Source: Lepidostoma basale (taxonomy: Eukaryota > Arthropoda > Insecta > Trichoptera > Lepidostomatidae). Taken from it: a stretch of 64,000 nucleotides of DNA. A program made the translations under genes and the position numbers. Where the stretch lies: assembly GCA_022606425.2 (NCBI GenBank), contig JAHDVF020000432.1, positions 124,001 through 188,000 on the forward strand, given 5' to 3'. How positions within the stretch are numbered: position 1 is the first letter of the stretch; each line of letters opens with the position of its first letter. The notes beneath the pieces are model-generated. The model was given only the letters and a program-made list of their open reading frames with translations. It ran no database searches and was not told the DNA's origin. This document shows positions 39,541 through 53,900 of the stretch, piece after piece.

Positions 39541-40634
39541 CTCGCTGGAGCGAGAGCGGTACAAAGACCGAATAAAGAAAATTACTTTGACCTTTCGACC
39601 GCGCCATCGCACACTCGCCTCGGTACAGCGCTAAGCTGCACTACTATATAACAATAAGTCAAGGAATCGGCGTACGCGCGCAAGGTAGTGGAGTGGACAC
39701 CGTAAAGATTCAGTTCTATTATAAATGAATACGAGTATGTTCCGAGCAACACCTGCAGATGTGGCTGCGGCGCGGCGTTTCTTGCTCCCACGCAGACACC
39801 GTTGTCCGAAAAAGGAGATCCGATGGCGGGAGTGAATATTAAATGGGAAACATCGGAGCTAGGTACAATACAATTATAACTCTACGACTAAATCACACCC
39901 TTCGAACGAAGATCATTCTCTGTTTTAATAGAGATCGAGACTGCGAGGGCCAGGCACGGGTGATTCTAACCAGATCCAACTTATGATTTACAACCCAAGC
40001 CCTAAGACGATAAATAGCACCAAATCTCAAGTATCCGGACTCCTACGCCAGTTTAATTTCATCCAAATGAATATTACTATTATATTTACAAGTCCAAGGT
40101 AACTCAGCACTGGCAATAATATAACAACGTGAGATCCGAACCAAAGATAATAAATATCATTCTCAAATTGAAGAGCGTTGCCGATACCTTGGATCGAGTT
40201 TATTGTAAAACATTGTGTCCAGTAAAAGTCCAGCCTGATTCGGGGATTCGGCACGCTTTTGCTCTGTTTATTATTCGGTCCTACAGGCAGAGGCAGAGGC
40301 ACATGACAAGTCACGCCGCGCCGGCAGACAGGAGACACGCTCTGGCGAATGTGGGGTCGGAAGTGGAGGGAGGAAGAGCGAATTAACTGCGGAAGTAGAC
40401 AATACGCCGGTGCGTGACTGCCTCTGGCTCTAGGCGCGCCGCCGCGCCGCGCTGTATCGCGGGGGGCTCCGACTTCTGACGACTGTGCCTGTACAGCAAG
40501 CACCACGGGTATTGTCGGGTGGCAGGACCAGCGACCCTAGCGAGACTCCTTAACAAGACCCACGTGCAGATTAAAACATTTCCCCCCACTCTAGCGCGCC
40601 AACAAGTTCCAACAATGACGTAAAACTCCCTAGA

Positions 40635-40710
40635 TAGGCGAAACGTGTCATTCACATTAAATATAATAAATCTTTTAGAAAACAGACGTTTTCATTCGTA
40701 TTCATTATTT
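40635..40710. mobile_element. One arm of the palindromic MITE
   Basis: GGCGAAACGTGTCATTCACA ... TCTTTTAGAAAACAGACGTT and TTCATTCGTATTC match the right arm of the element at 15512-15676. Confidence 0.75.
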
Positions 40711-41989
40711 ACCGTTTTCTTCCTCTACTTGCGAAAAGAACAGTCACGGTTTAACTCGATTATACTCATTTCAAATTATTCAAAACAATGTTTTTAATAA
40801 TATCCTTCCGATATACCTACTACCATAAAAAAATGACGAAATAAATAATTTTTTTGAAAAAATGTTTTGGATGCATAAATAATCCGAATAAGAAATAATC
40901 GTTAAAACGCAAATTATTTCGAAATGAACCCTACGCCACGATAAAAGATTCCTCATGCCGCCGCGCGCCGCGCCGTCCCATGTCGGGTGTGTTCAATAGT
41001 TTACTCTTCTAGTACTGAGTTTGATATGTTTAATGTTTACCTGTACAAAACAACTGTAAAGCCAGTATTGGCAATAATTAATGTGGTTATGCAGGAACAG
41101 CTTATGCCAGGTACAACCGATGCGTAGCACCGCATGCGATATTTTTAATCGATTTGATAAAATTGATAAACAATTTATTTGATAGGTTCGATAGCAGTAT
41201 ACGAGTACTCAATTACATTTTGTAGGACTCGGAATTATTTCGTAATTTTCAAAGATAATGAATAACTGCACGCGAACAATATTTTTATGAAGAGCAGAAG
41301 TCGAGAGTCCACAGAGACAGACGGATGGACTCCGTCATCTATTTCAGACGAACTGTGTACGATTAGGAGCTCCAGGAGCGTGAACATGACTCACGAAAGA
41401 CAAATTATTAGATACAGAGTGAGCTGCGAACTAAAGTGACATCGAGAGCCTTGGTAAGCACCGTAAGACGGGAAACTAATTGGTTAGCCAATGTTTTACT
41501 CGAGCGATGCAAGCTCGAAGCAAAGCCTCGAATATGGAGAAGGAAGGGCTGTCTATCCTCGCTACTTAAGCAGCACTTCACATAAAGACACGACATCGAC
41601 AGTCGAGGAATGGCAGGTGGGCGGGTCTTGCAGGCAGGCCCTGCTCGGGGCTCGGTGGCGCCCTGCACTAGGCGGGTGACTAACAGACTAACGCGGCCAC
41701 TTGTTCAAATACTATTGTTCCAGCTCAAATTACAATTAGTTTTGCGTCATATAGATAGCAGAATAACAATTCACACATTACACATGAAGGAATATTTCCT
41801 TCAAATAGTTTCTTAGAAGCGCAAGATGCGGGACTCATCATCAGGAGTAGGTATTATTCGTATCGTAGCAAGCACTATTAGAAATAACTTGAAATTTAAA
41901 TATTGTATTATATTCGTATAATAGAGAGAGCCCTCATATGTCGTCTAATAGTGGGCTGATGAAGTGCGCGCGTACGAGGTGTGTACGAT

Positions 41990-42450
41990 CGGGGAATGGT
42001 ACTTCCAGTCCCTATAGCAGCGCTGGACTCTGGTTTCCCTATTATTATGTTGAATCGCTCTTTACATCATTACAGCGCAAGCCAAATCTTTCGCCTTTAC
42101 TCGGATACAAGAATATCCTTCAGCCGGTCAGTTGTAGCCTTTTGAATGTTTTCGAGTGTCCCAAAATGACGTCGCTCGAGACTATTTTTTAATCTCTGAA
42201 GAAGAAAAAAAGTCACAAGGACTGAAGTCAACTTTATAAGGAGGATGAGGAGTACCAGATTTTCTTTTGCCGGGCAATAACTTGCTCCTGCGATAGGTTT
42301 TTGGAACCATTTTTGCGCAGATTTTTCTTGTCTCCAATTTATTGATCAAAATCGTATAATATGTTCACCTGCCATTCCCCATTAACAACTTTGTAGACAG
42401 TAATCCAACGGAAAATGCTTTACAGTGGAACGATATTGTCAACAATTAAC
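41990..42450 (-). pseudogene. Internally deleted mariner-type transposase relic
   Basis: Read on the minus strand, an upstream block LETRKICAKMVPK (end of the DNA-binding region) is followed closely by HPPYKVDFSPCDFF, then LKNSLERRHFGTLENIQKAT and TDRLKDILVSE, then CYRDWK. The catalytic middle is missing and frames shift repeatedly. It differs from the copies at 23380 and 46607. Confidence 0.75.
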
Positions 42451-45400
42451 ACAACAAAACATCGCCCTTCAAACAAGTAGAAAATAATTGAAAAGGGGTA
42501 GTGTTTCGTCCCGGCAAGGCGCCTCTTCTCCAAACCGTGCTCCTTCCGATTAACATTTATTCAAAACTAATTATCACAATAATCGTTTTATTTAATTGTC
42601 AGGAAGAAAAGCGTATATGGTGCTATGTGATGTGATATATGTGATGACATCGGACGGAATAGACCGCCAGCGCGGGTGAGCGATAAGAGGCGATAGGAGC
42701 GCGGACTAGGTGATCGTATCTACAATATTTCAGCGATAATTCTTTCGAAACCTTTTCAATTAATGAACTTCGGCTAAATGAGCTGTTTATGATGAAAGCG
42801 CTAATCAGTTTCACGAACACACAAATAAAAGGAAACAGTTCTCGGTGGTATATCTATTTCAGCGTCGCGTTACCTTCACTAAATCTGCAATAATCTTATT
42901 TCCAAATTTGCCTCGTCCAGCAGATACGAGTAGCGTTATTCCAGGTAACGAACGAATAAGATTTGCAGATATTCAATAGTATTCTGTACTGTTTTCGAAC
43001 AAAAGAATACGTCTAGAACAATTGAAGGCTGGTATTACAAAGGTGCTAAGTGGTTAAAACATAAAACAAAGAAAAACAGAAAAAAACGTGTATTGTAACA
43101 TGTGTCATGTAGTGTGTCTCTGATGGCATCTTTAGGGGGGAAGTTTGAATACACATTCAATCACTTTCCACCTTTTTGATACTACCTTTGTAATGATCAG
43201 GCTTCAATTATATCAAATATTGATGAAAACTGTCGCCGATTTGATAAAACCCAGTAAGGCGAATAATGTAGCTTTCATCAAGCAGAACGTGGTGAACAAA
43301 CCGCCATCTCTGTAGGTTAAAAAACACTATCACATCTAGAAAGAACGCGTTTTTTCGATTTCTGGTGAAATGTATTTATGTAAATGTATCAATGACGTTG
43401 TAACGACTAAATGTTTTTGTAAGTAAGACTATTGCTAACTTTCCAGGATATATAAATCTAATTCTGATAGTGGCATTAACTTAACGGCAGCTCTGTATCG
43501 TGTTAGGTAGCTACACCTGAGCATATTATGCTAGTTGATGGAAACCGCCACGACAGACACGGAGTGAACACTCTCTCACTCCACCCTCCAGCCAGCTACG
43601 AGCAGGCACCTACCAGTAGCAGCCGATATTGACGCAGTAGCGAGAGTGTGTCTTACTTAAATGTGATCTGACTCCGAGTTGAATTCTGATTGTTGTTTTT
43701 ATATTTCGGTGTACACCTTTCTTAGAGGCGGGCAAATAAGGGAACCGTCGATATCTAACTTGTATCAGCCAGCAGCATTCGTCACGGCACTCCTCGAGGG
43801 CGTCAAGAGTTGCTTGCTGACTACGCTTGGCACACGATTAACAATTATTGAAATCAAATGTTTTAGTGTATTCAACACACCGCACCGTTGCGACGTTAAA
43901 TGCCGAATACATAATACAACAACGATTACTGTTGACATCATTTTATTATTTGATATTATAGCGTGCATTGTGTTCACAAATATTGAGATTACACTTGGAC
44001 TTGGATCTTCTGGCTAACAGAGGTTCAGCTCTAATGGCTATTCCTCGAAACATTGTTGGAATGTGATTTGGTAGTTTTGTGGGAGCTAGTCGTGTGGCCC
44101 GGAGTGCTCCTCCAAGCAAGCATGTTTATAAAGAAAATTATTTTAAATATATATGAAATGCATGTTTTATGCAAGTTTTCCCTTTTCTTATTTCGACATG
44201 GTAGTGTTTTTCTAATCAATTACTCGTATATATTATGGACTGTATATTTCAGTCGAAAAGGATACGAAATATATTATAATTCAAACAATCCGTGACAATC
44301 TGCGCAATTTAATAAATGTACGTATGTAGAATATAATGATTTATTTATACACTTATGGTGAAAAATATTTTAGGCGATAGAAACCCTTATCAAAAAATAT
44401 TTATTAAAAAATTTGAACAAAAAAGTTAGTGAACACCAGGCAGCCTTAAAGATAAAAGGTTTGTAAGAAATAATAGTTGTATTATTCAAACTAACCTTGC
44501 CGTATATTTTCTGGTAAGAAAGATAAGTATCTGCCTACAATTAGATAATACAATTACGGTTCTGATAAGATTTCCGAAGTCGGCTTTTCGATGCTATCAA
44601 AAGTACGAAAAAAAGTCATTTGAAAAAAAAAACTTTTTCGGTAATACGTTACACGACAGAAATAAAAACGAAAGAACCGCTATGGCAATAATAAAAAAAT
44701 ACACTACGGTAAATTTAACGACTGAAACAATTTAATAAAAAATATTAGATCAGTAGAAAAACATTGCAAACAAAGTTATAATTTCTTGAAAATCATGTAG
44801 TATTTGTGCCAAAAACCTAGATTTAAAATACGGACTATGTAAAGAGAACATCATAACAATGAAATAAATAACAACATCGTTCGTAATAACATTTACCTGA
44901 CTATTTCAATTCGGCAGCAGGTGACACGAACATACAAAAATCCACTAGCGCCACTCACTCAACCAAAAACTCTTTCAAACTGAAGCAAACTTAGCAAACT
45001 ATAGCTAGCTTCAAGCGGCAAGTCGTTGACAGGCGGTACGAGCGACGAGAACGGAATTGGTTCGTGGGTGAATGTAGCCTTTTGTAGCTACTAAATGTTG
45101 CCAACAATAATACCGTTGGGAATGGCGCTCATTTTAAAATACTTCATTTAAGAGTTCATCATTTCAATCAACTATATTATAAAGATAATCATTTTAAATG
45201 AAGGCTCTCAAACAAATAATTGAAATAGAAAGAAATGGATATAAATAATAAATGCGTATGTATCATTAGGGTGGCCCTTATTTTTCAACTTTGTTTTTTT
45301 TATGTTTCACCCCCTCAGTTTTTTCCAACTGGTCTAAAACTAATGCCAGAAAAAAATTGATCATTCCAATAATTCTAAGTGGTGCCCCAAAGACTGTGAA

Positions 45401-46606
45401 GGTCATCATTTATACACAAAATACTGGGTTTTTTTTCACAAATTTATCTGATTTTTTATTTCAAGTTATTATAATAAACATAATAATATCAAATATAATA
45501 TATACTAAAACACAATAGTAAATAATCCTATAGCACATAGATTTCACGAAAGGAAATTAATTCCATTCGGCGTCGTAGCTCTGGTAGTCGGGAAAACGGA
45601 CTAAGGCGCTTAAACATTTCCGTAGGCGATGTTTTCCAAATGAAGCAGTAGAAGGTAGTTTGTTAAAAATGGCGCAAATAAGTTATCTTTGCAATCATAT
45701 ACAATATATCTGATTGAAAGAAAAACAAATGAAATATTTGTTTTTAAATTACCTTCAAATAAAGTAATTCAAGTATTATTTTGAGTTAGTGTTCGCTACC
45801 ATGGACTGGAATGGGAGGTTGCTTTCAACAATAACTAGAAACAAGAAGGTTGACTGACTTCCAGTAATTATTTCCGTGAACGGTCAAGATCATCTTTTAG
45901 GAGTCCCTCAATTGGCTTCTTGCAGTGGAGACGACATGGCATGGCACTAACTTTTTACAGTGTGCTTGCTGAATTTTTTTGTTTATACAATGCCAACCTT
46001 GCGCTGTAACACCAGTGCGTCAAATACAGGAAGAATAAAAGGTGTTTGCATTTTATTAGCATGAAAACTGGGAAAAGATCTCTAATACTTACCTTGTCTG
46101 CTTCTGAAGCACCGTCTGGACACGAACTTGGGGGAGAAAATTTCCTTCATGATTATCAATATGGCCTTGCAGTGGTCATATAAACCTTACAGTTATACCT
46201 ACAGCAATATTGTAACACAAGATGAGGAGCAAGTCGTAAATAATATCGGAGCCATTTTCCATATGGCTTAAAGCATTCATTATCAGTAAATTTGAAACTT
46301 AAAATAATAAAAATTGTGCCATAAGAACTTATTTTTATGGTTGAAGATTTCTAGGCATTGCTTTACTTATTTTACTTCTAAATATTTGTTTTAAATTTGA
46401 AACAAATTTAATAAAAGAGTTTTGGCGTAAATTTAAGAATTTAACTAATTTTGTTCAATTTTCACCCCCTTTGAGGAACGTGTTATCATTAAATTTTTTT
46501 TTTTAAATACCAGTTACTTACTTGCCCTAAAATAAAATAATTGGGGGGTGGGACTTATAAAAATATAATATATAATTATTTTTTTGCCTATATTCTACCT
46601 AATATA

Positions 46607-47157
46607 TTAGGTGTATAACTTTGCTTCCGCCGTTTTGCAATAGATGGCAGTAGCGGTAAGTGGTAGTTGGAATAAATAGATCATAGATGTCATACAATAA
46701 GCTTAAGTATTTGTAAACATAACGCCATCGAAATATTAGTCGATTTGTGTCTGCATCATAAAGTTATTCCCGATTAAACATGTCAGCTTACGAGCCAAAT
46801 TCTCGTCATTTGCTGGAGGTTTTAATTTTATGCTTTAATATGAAGAAATCTGCGGCTGAGGCTCATCGAATGCTCTCAAATACCTATGGTGAGGCCGCTA
46901 TTAGTGAAAGAACGTGCCGAGAGTGGTTTCAACGCTTCAAGAACGGTGATTTTAACATCGAAGACCAGCATGGCGGTGGAAGAGAGAAGGTTTTCGAAGA
47001 TGCAGAATTGGAGGCATTACTTGATCAAGACTCGTGTCAAACGCAACAAGAATTGGCAGGATCATTGGGAGTGACGCAACCAGCCATTTCAAAACGCCTG
47101 AAAGTCATGGGAATGATTCAGAAACAAGGAAATTGGACAAGGATTCAGAAACAATAA
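46607..47157 (+). mobile_element. 3'-truncated mariner with intact DNA-binding ORF
   Basis: The left terminal repeat starts at a TA with TTAGGTGTATAACTTTGC (46607). An open frame from ATG 46780 to TAA 47155-47157 encodes 125 aa: the paired helix-turn-helix domain (SAAEAHRMLSNTYGEAAISE; RTCREWFQRFKNGDF; QQELAGSLGVTQPAISKRLK) up to GMIQKQGNWTR, where a full transposase would continue into the catalytic domain. No DDD core or right end follows. Its 3' break lies beside the 3' end of the thioredoxin-repeat gene. Confidence 0.85.
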
Positions 47158-47596
47158 TACCATATACAAATTATTGAAAAAAAGGAATACTTAATTTTAA
47201 TATTTTTATTTTATTTTATATACATAGTTATTTACAAATAATCATGGTCATTTTATTATAAATTAATTGTTGAAGATTTACATATTGTGAGGATCAATAT
47301 TTTCGGTAAAAGACAATCATTACTGGATTGACATAATTAGATTACAGTTCATATGTTAAATATCCCACATGATCTTCCAACATAAAAAATGCAGGTAAAA
47401 AAGGGAAAATGTTTTACATATTCTGTAAACAACCATTTTGTATTATGAAGTATCATGATCAAAAGGTGTTTGCCTCAAAAGAAGGAAAAAACTTACAACT
47501 AGTTCATTATTGTATTGGGAATCCAAAATCTTAAGTTTAAATGAGCATTTCAACGATTTACACAATATTTAGATTTGAATACACCAGGACTGTCGA

Positions 47597-47602
47597 TTTA
47601 TT
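47597..47602 (-). other. Possible polyadenylation signal for the transmembrane isoform
   Basis: TTTATT on the plus strand (AATAAA on the minus strand), about 340 bases beyond the stop at 47939. Further TTTATT copies at 47205-47215 are alternatives. Confidence 0.35.
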
Positions 47603-47938
47603 ATAATACATATGAGTACATTAATTATCTTGACTCAGTTTCGTTGTGATGATAAAATAAAATTTGCTTCGACGAGTAAGAAGTTATAAACTATTTTTAA
47701 ACTAGCTTAATTATTTATAAAATTATAAAACAAATGAATCAGAGCATTATTTTCATTTGAGTTAAGTTCCAAACCAATAAATTTTATCAGAAATTTGAGC
47801 TGTGAAACTGTTTTAACCAAGCTGGAACATTGCAGTCTATAAAGACAGACGTGTGCTGGAAACCCGACGGCTCGATGCCGGTGATGATAATGGAAGAGTA
47901 TTCTAATGAAGAGTGGATGTAGTATCACAAGGCAAGGC

Positions 47939-50900
47939 TTACGCTTGCTTGGGGTGCGCTGGCGGCGCGGGCGGTGGGGCCTTGAAGCACTGCAGCAGGA
48001 AGGCCGTGTACATAACAAACGCGATGGAGATGGCGATCATGGCATACATGAAAATGTTCAGTTCGGGTTGGCGGAAGCGGTTCTTTCTTAGCCATTCCAG
48101 TACCTCGGATTCTGACAGAATGTCTCCTGGAAATGCCAATGTTGTTTGTTGAACACTTTAATAGATCTGAAGTAATTTCATAAAGTTGGTTTGACCAGAT
48201 TAATCGCTTAATTTTTAATATACAGATTAAAGAAAATAATGTATATAATCAGGCTGGCAATGTATTATATATATCCATCTGTGTTTACCTCTGTAGATAC
48301 TGGGGAATCTTCTCCTGAAGTAAACAATGGCAGGCAACTTCGTGACACCCCACTTGCGGGCGTATCGAGGGTCACCCATCTTCACAAATGTGATATCCAG
48401 ATTATCAGTCTCTCCGTCTATTTTTTCCAAATTATCCAAAACAGTTTTGCTCTCCGGCGCTTCTTGTTCATCTGAAATATGAAAACAATCACTTGGATCC
48501 AGTGGCTTGACTATTCACTTGTCACTTGCCACGACTACAAGATGGATGACTACTACTGCAATTACTATAATCCTTATTTTCAGTCAAATTATAATATATT
48601 TATATTAGTTGCTACTTAACAAATAAACCCTGTTAGTACAGAAAATGCTTTATTGCAGTTTCCAATTTACCCCGTCCATTATATTTCTAAGAGACCAATT
48701 ATCCGGACCAGCCGAGATGATAAAGAGGAGGAAATCAGTACTGTAGAGTAATGTAAGTCTTTTTATGTACATGTACTACATACGTACTTGTTTTTGCAGT
48801 CAACTTTGTAATTTCATAATCAATCAATTAGCGGAGGAAAAAAATTGATTTCCAGCTTATTTTGCTAAAAGACTTAACACCTATTTGATTATCCAGAAAA
48901 ATCGGTATCCGGAACACCTCCGGTCCCAATAACTCCGGATAAACGACGTTCTACAGTAATAGAATTTACAAATGAGCATGATATGCTTGCATGTCTAGGG
49001 ATTTTATATTTATAACAGTTGATATTATTAATGAGAGAATCTTACAGAAATAAACAGCTAAAAATTCATTTTCGTCTAGAAGCTTGTCCAACATTTTTTT
49101 GTTGACTTCTTCAATTTCGTTTTTGATTTCGAAGACGTCCTGAGAGGTGAGCCACTGCAGGACCACATCCACCTGGTGCAGGTCCCCGTCGTAGAGCATG
49201 GGGACCCGCTTGCGGAAGTACACCAGCGAAGGGAAGTTGATAATATTGTATTTCTCGTTGGCCTCCGGGCTGGCTATCTTCACAAAATCTATCCCGTACT
49301 GGTCTACATCTGTGTCTATCTGTTCCAGTGCTTCCAAAACTTCTTCACATTCCGGGCAATCTTCATCGACTAAAAGATTAAAAAGAAATGCTTACGGTTT
49401 ATATAAAAAAGGAAATCATTGCAAGTTTTTAATTAGGCAATGCTTTATAGTAAAAATCACATACAGAAAAATACAACTAATAAAGCTGATTCATCCATCA
49501 GCCTCTCGAGCATTCTGTCATTGACATCTTCAATCTCATCCGCTAGCTCCCTGTTGTCATCATCTATCAGCCACTCTAGCACCGACTCTTCGTTCTGCAA
49601 GTCTCCTTCAAATAGTAGAGGATTTCCATTTCTGTAACACGAGCAAACGATGAGAGCCACATCCATAAAGGAGATACAACATTCTAAATAAAACTACCGT
49701 ACCTGAAGTAGACCATGGCGGGGAATGTCTTGATGGAGTAACGCTTGGCTAGCTGCGGATCTTGAATCTTGACCATGTGAATACCAAACACATCGCACTC
49801 GTCATCCACTGTCTCCAGGCCCTCCAGTATTTGGTCGCAAATGTTGCAGTTAGGCTTATCTATAAAAATACGGGTGCACTGGAAATTAGAATCAATTAAG
49901 ATGTTCCTCGATGGCAAATTGTGTTAAATAGAGACTCACAGAAATAAACGGCCAAGTATTGAGTTTCCTCCACCATGGACTCTAGCATGACCCTGGTGAT
50001 AAGCTCTATTCGATCTTCTGTTTTCTGCGTTATCAGCCATTGGAGCACCTCTTCCTCCTCCGAGAGTGATCCTGTGACAGGAAATACCGTACTTTAAACT
50101 TTAAACAACACCAATACCTGTCAAATAGAAAACTGAGATAAATATATGTGTTGTCTCACCTTCAAAGACATTTGGTATATTATTTTCAAAGTAAACTAGA
50201 ACAGGAAATTCATTGACGCCGTAGGATTCAGCAATGGAAAAGTCTTGTGTTTTGACAAACTTTATTCCGTGGCGGTCGCAGTCGTCGTCGATGTTCTCCA
50301 GCTCCTCGAGGATCCCCGTGCACTGGTCGCATTCGTCGGCGTCTGGAAACATTCGTTTTCTCTCTTCAACTTGTTTATGACATGCATATATTCATTTTTA
50401 AATCTAACATAAATTCAGTTCAAAAAGGTAATTACTTTCAAATTAACAAAGGTTTAGAATATCACTTATTTTAAATACTTTACTTAAGATTCCAGAAGAA
50501 AAGTTATATAAAATAAAATAACAATTACTTAGTATCTGTTAAATATTTAAGTATATTTTTTAGTTTCATTAACTTATTCATGATATTACAATATATTAAA
50601 AAGTGTTAGTATAATTTTAGGTTCCTATATAAATCTAATAAAAAATTGTATTTAAATATTAAATTCTATATCTAACTAATTATCATTATTTAAGTTTGTG
50701 TTTGGGTATATATTAGGATTGAAGGGATGTTGAATGCTTATAGATATGTGTGAGGTATAATATCTTCATATTCCTGGAATTTCAGCTGTCTTCTTACCAA
50801 ACGTTTAAGATTTACCAATTGTGAAATACAAAGCAAATCCATATAAAGTTATTTGTGTCAGTCTGTAAGAAACAAATGAATTGTAACGGCAATCTTATGT

Positions 50901-53900
50901 ATAAACGGATATAAAAAAAAGTAGATGAATCATTTAAGTATTAATTAGAGTATTTGAAAGGTTGTATTCTGTAGAGAAACAAGAAAGGTGCTTTCATTTC
51001 AGAATCATTGTGTTTAGAATCAGAACTTATAGAATCAAAAATCTCCCATGATATGACATCTAGCTTATTTGTATATTCTGTGATCTGGAGTGGAAGTATT
51101 CAAAGGATAGGCAGTGGGCAGTGGGCTGTGGGCAGTGGGCAGTGGGCAGTGGGCAGAGGGCAGTGGGCAACGTGCGTTAGTAGTGCAGTAGAGCATAAAT
51201 AATAGTGAGATGAGGCCTGGTTGGTTAGCATTGGTTAGGGCGAGCAGGCAAGGCTAGGTTTGGTCAGTCAGGCCGGATTAGATGAGCAACTCGAGGGTTG
51301 TTAAGTACCCTCGTCTCCGGTGTGCTGGTCCTCCTCCGAATGGGTGGCGGCTTCGTGCTCTTTCTTGGCGCGTAATTTGCGCATCACTTTGGAATTGCAA
51401 ATATCGCACAACGTTTTGTTCCCTAAAGCGGTTGTACAAAAAGAATGAAAATAGGTTATAACAACAATGAGGCAAAAACTTAATAAGAATTTAAAACCAT
51501 ATATTATTTATTAAGGCAAGCATTTTTATGGAGATGCAAAATGATATTTTTTATTAATTTGAACACAATTTGAGGCAAACAATATAATAACTGACCATAT
51601 AATATAATACATGTTTATTATTTCAACTGACTCAATTTGTTGCCGTTGCGCTACAAAACCAAAATCATCAATCTTTTTCAAACTCAAATTCAATTCATGT
51701 TACTCCACAAAAATAAGCAAAGGAAGTGGAGATGAAATGCATCGGCTCTCCAGCATTATATTTATCAAAAACTAAAGATTTTCCTTCCACAAAGAAAAGA
51801 AAATATCACAAAGTTCCGTGATTATTTGACCTAGCTCAAAACTAGTGATTGCCTTGAAAATTCAGAAGGGGAGATAATGTTAAACCTTCTTACAGAAGTA
51901 AATGGCGAGGGAATCCTCTTCATTGATCAGCTTCAAAAGCTCCTCCCCCTCCAGCGCCTCGATCACATCCCCCGCAGGGTCCTTTTGCGTCAGTAGCCAG
52001 TTCAGGATCTCTTGCTCGTCGTAAAGATCACCTGTAAGACCAATGTTATATGTACAACAAATAATCTTATGGTTGTCAGTAATTGATAAGTCCACTGTGT
52101 TTCATCTTCGTGTTTCGCTCTCTCAATCTGATGACAAATAATGTTATAGGGAATCCTTTCGAGTGTTGAAGGCCACAGCTGATAATGATGGATGGTGGCG
52201 CAGAGCAATTCATGCTACATATCACATTTCATTTATTTAAATAAAAATCATGATAAACATTGCAGACATTAAATTCCAGATCGTTTGCAATTATGTAATA
52301 AGAATTTATTAGAGAAAATAAAATTTTAAAAAAGCAAGAACTAGAAAAAATCATAACATTGATATCGCATCCCTGAGGCAACCCCCAATATCACGAAATT
52401 TGTTGACCTCCGAGGCAACCTGATTAAGCAAAAATATCGCTCTACTTACAGGCATTACCATTGGCAGGGTGGTTCTGCAGCGTGCCAAATAAAACAATCT
52501 TTGCTCTCTTTGACGATTATCAGGGACACATAGACCCACATCAATCAGGACATCCGAGTATGTATACGGCCACCAATCAGCTAAATTAAGTGAGCTCCCA
52601 AGTGGATATTCCACCTTCTCCCCAATGACTGGTAACTTAGCATACATAGGAAGAAGAAAAGTCGGAAAGAGCCACGGGTAATAACTGCGCTCCCTGAGGT
52701 AAAGAAAGCGTAAAAAAAAAATCTGCACTCGCTCCACTATGGAACTATTACATAGAAAATTGAACAATAATTGAGAATCAAACATAACACCGAGACCTTT
52801 GGAAGTAGAAGCTCTTTCAAACTGTACTACATCCATAAGATAGCAAAAGTATAATGTTTTTGATGCTCGCATATACCAGGGGTGTTAGTTGAAGTTTGCC
52901 GGTTTTACTCATAGATGTCGCTAGAGATATGTATACATTTCTATGATTTGGCATCTATGTCATATTTTTCTATGGACATTAACCTTCAAAAATACACAAG
53001 TTATGGTATGACATAGCAAAGCACTTGGAGACGTTGAAGATATACCACATAAAGACAGTACTGAAGCCGCCCAGTCACTCACCGAAGAGGTCTAATCTAT
53101 AGTAGGTATATAATAAAGCAGTTTTACCAGCATAAATGACAGGCTCCTTAGAACCCATCTTGAAGAAGAGAACAGCGGGCAGAGCGAAGACTCCAAACTC
53201 CTTGGCCATCTTCTTGTCATCGATCTTTACGAAATTGATTCCCGCGCCATCCGCTTCATCGTCGATGTGCTCGATCTCCGCCAACACTCGCGGGCACTGC
53301 TTGCAATCATTGCTGTCTGGAGAGGGAAGAGAACCATTCTGTTAGCTTTCATCAGATGATCTTCATTACTATCTAATGATATAAACTAGCCATTTTGCTA
53401 TATTGTTATTCAAATTTTTAATGATAATCATTGTGAATTTTTGCGCGACAAAAATTACACTTATTCATAAAATGTTTTTACTTAAAAAAACTTTTGTTAC
53501 CGAAGTAGGGAAAGTTTGAATAAGTAAACGTATTTTTTATTTTCTATTAAAAGGTATGTCAGCATGCATTGTTTGAAGAATGGAAAAAAATAAAATTCTT
53601 CTTCCTTCCTATAGAATATACCAATTTGGAATGGTTAATGGAATAGTTCTAGTGTTTCGTCAATAACCCGAGGTCTGTGTAAATGTCGCAAAGAGAATTG
53701 ATTGAGATCTTGGTCCAGACTTACAGAAGAATACGGCCACATAGTCTGAAGTCTGTCGGATCTTATGGAACATCTTGCGGTTGACCCTCTCGATGTGGTC
53801 CGTGAGCTCCATGTTTTCAGGGTTGGTGAGCCAGTCCAGAATCTCCTCCTCATCATCGATGTCTCCGTCGTAGTTTATGTATTTCCCTTTGCGAAAATAG

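Larger units (their letters stand above)
30356..46606. other. Long gene-free region with scattered repeats
   Basis: About 16 kb with no exon set that I can support. GC is a little higher and less patterned than in the flanks. Relics inside are listed separately. It may be intergenic, or hold far-upstream noncoding exons of the myosin VI gene. Confidence 0.45.

Noticed and set aside
43679..44017. 112-codon plus-strand ORF
   Set aside because: No recognisable motif or splice context; similar-sized open frames occur by chance in this region.
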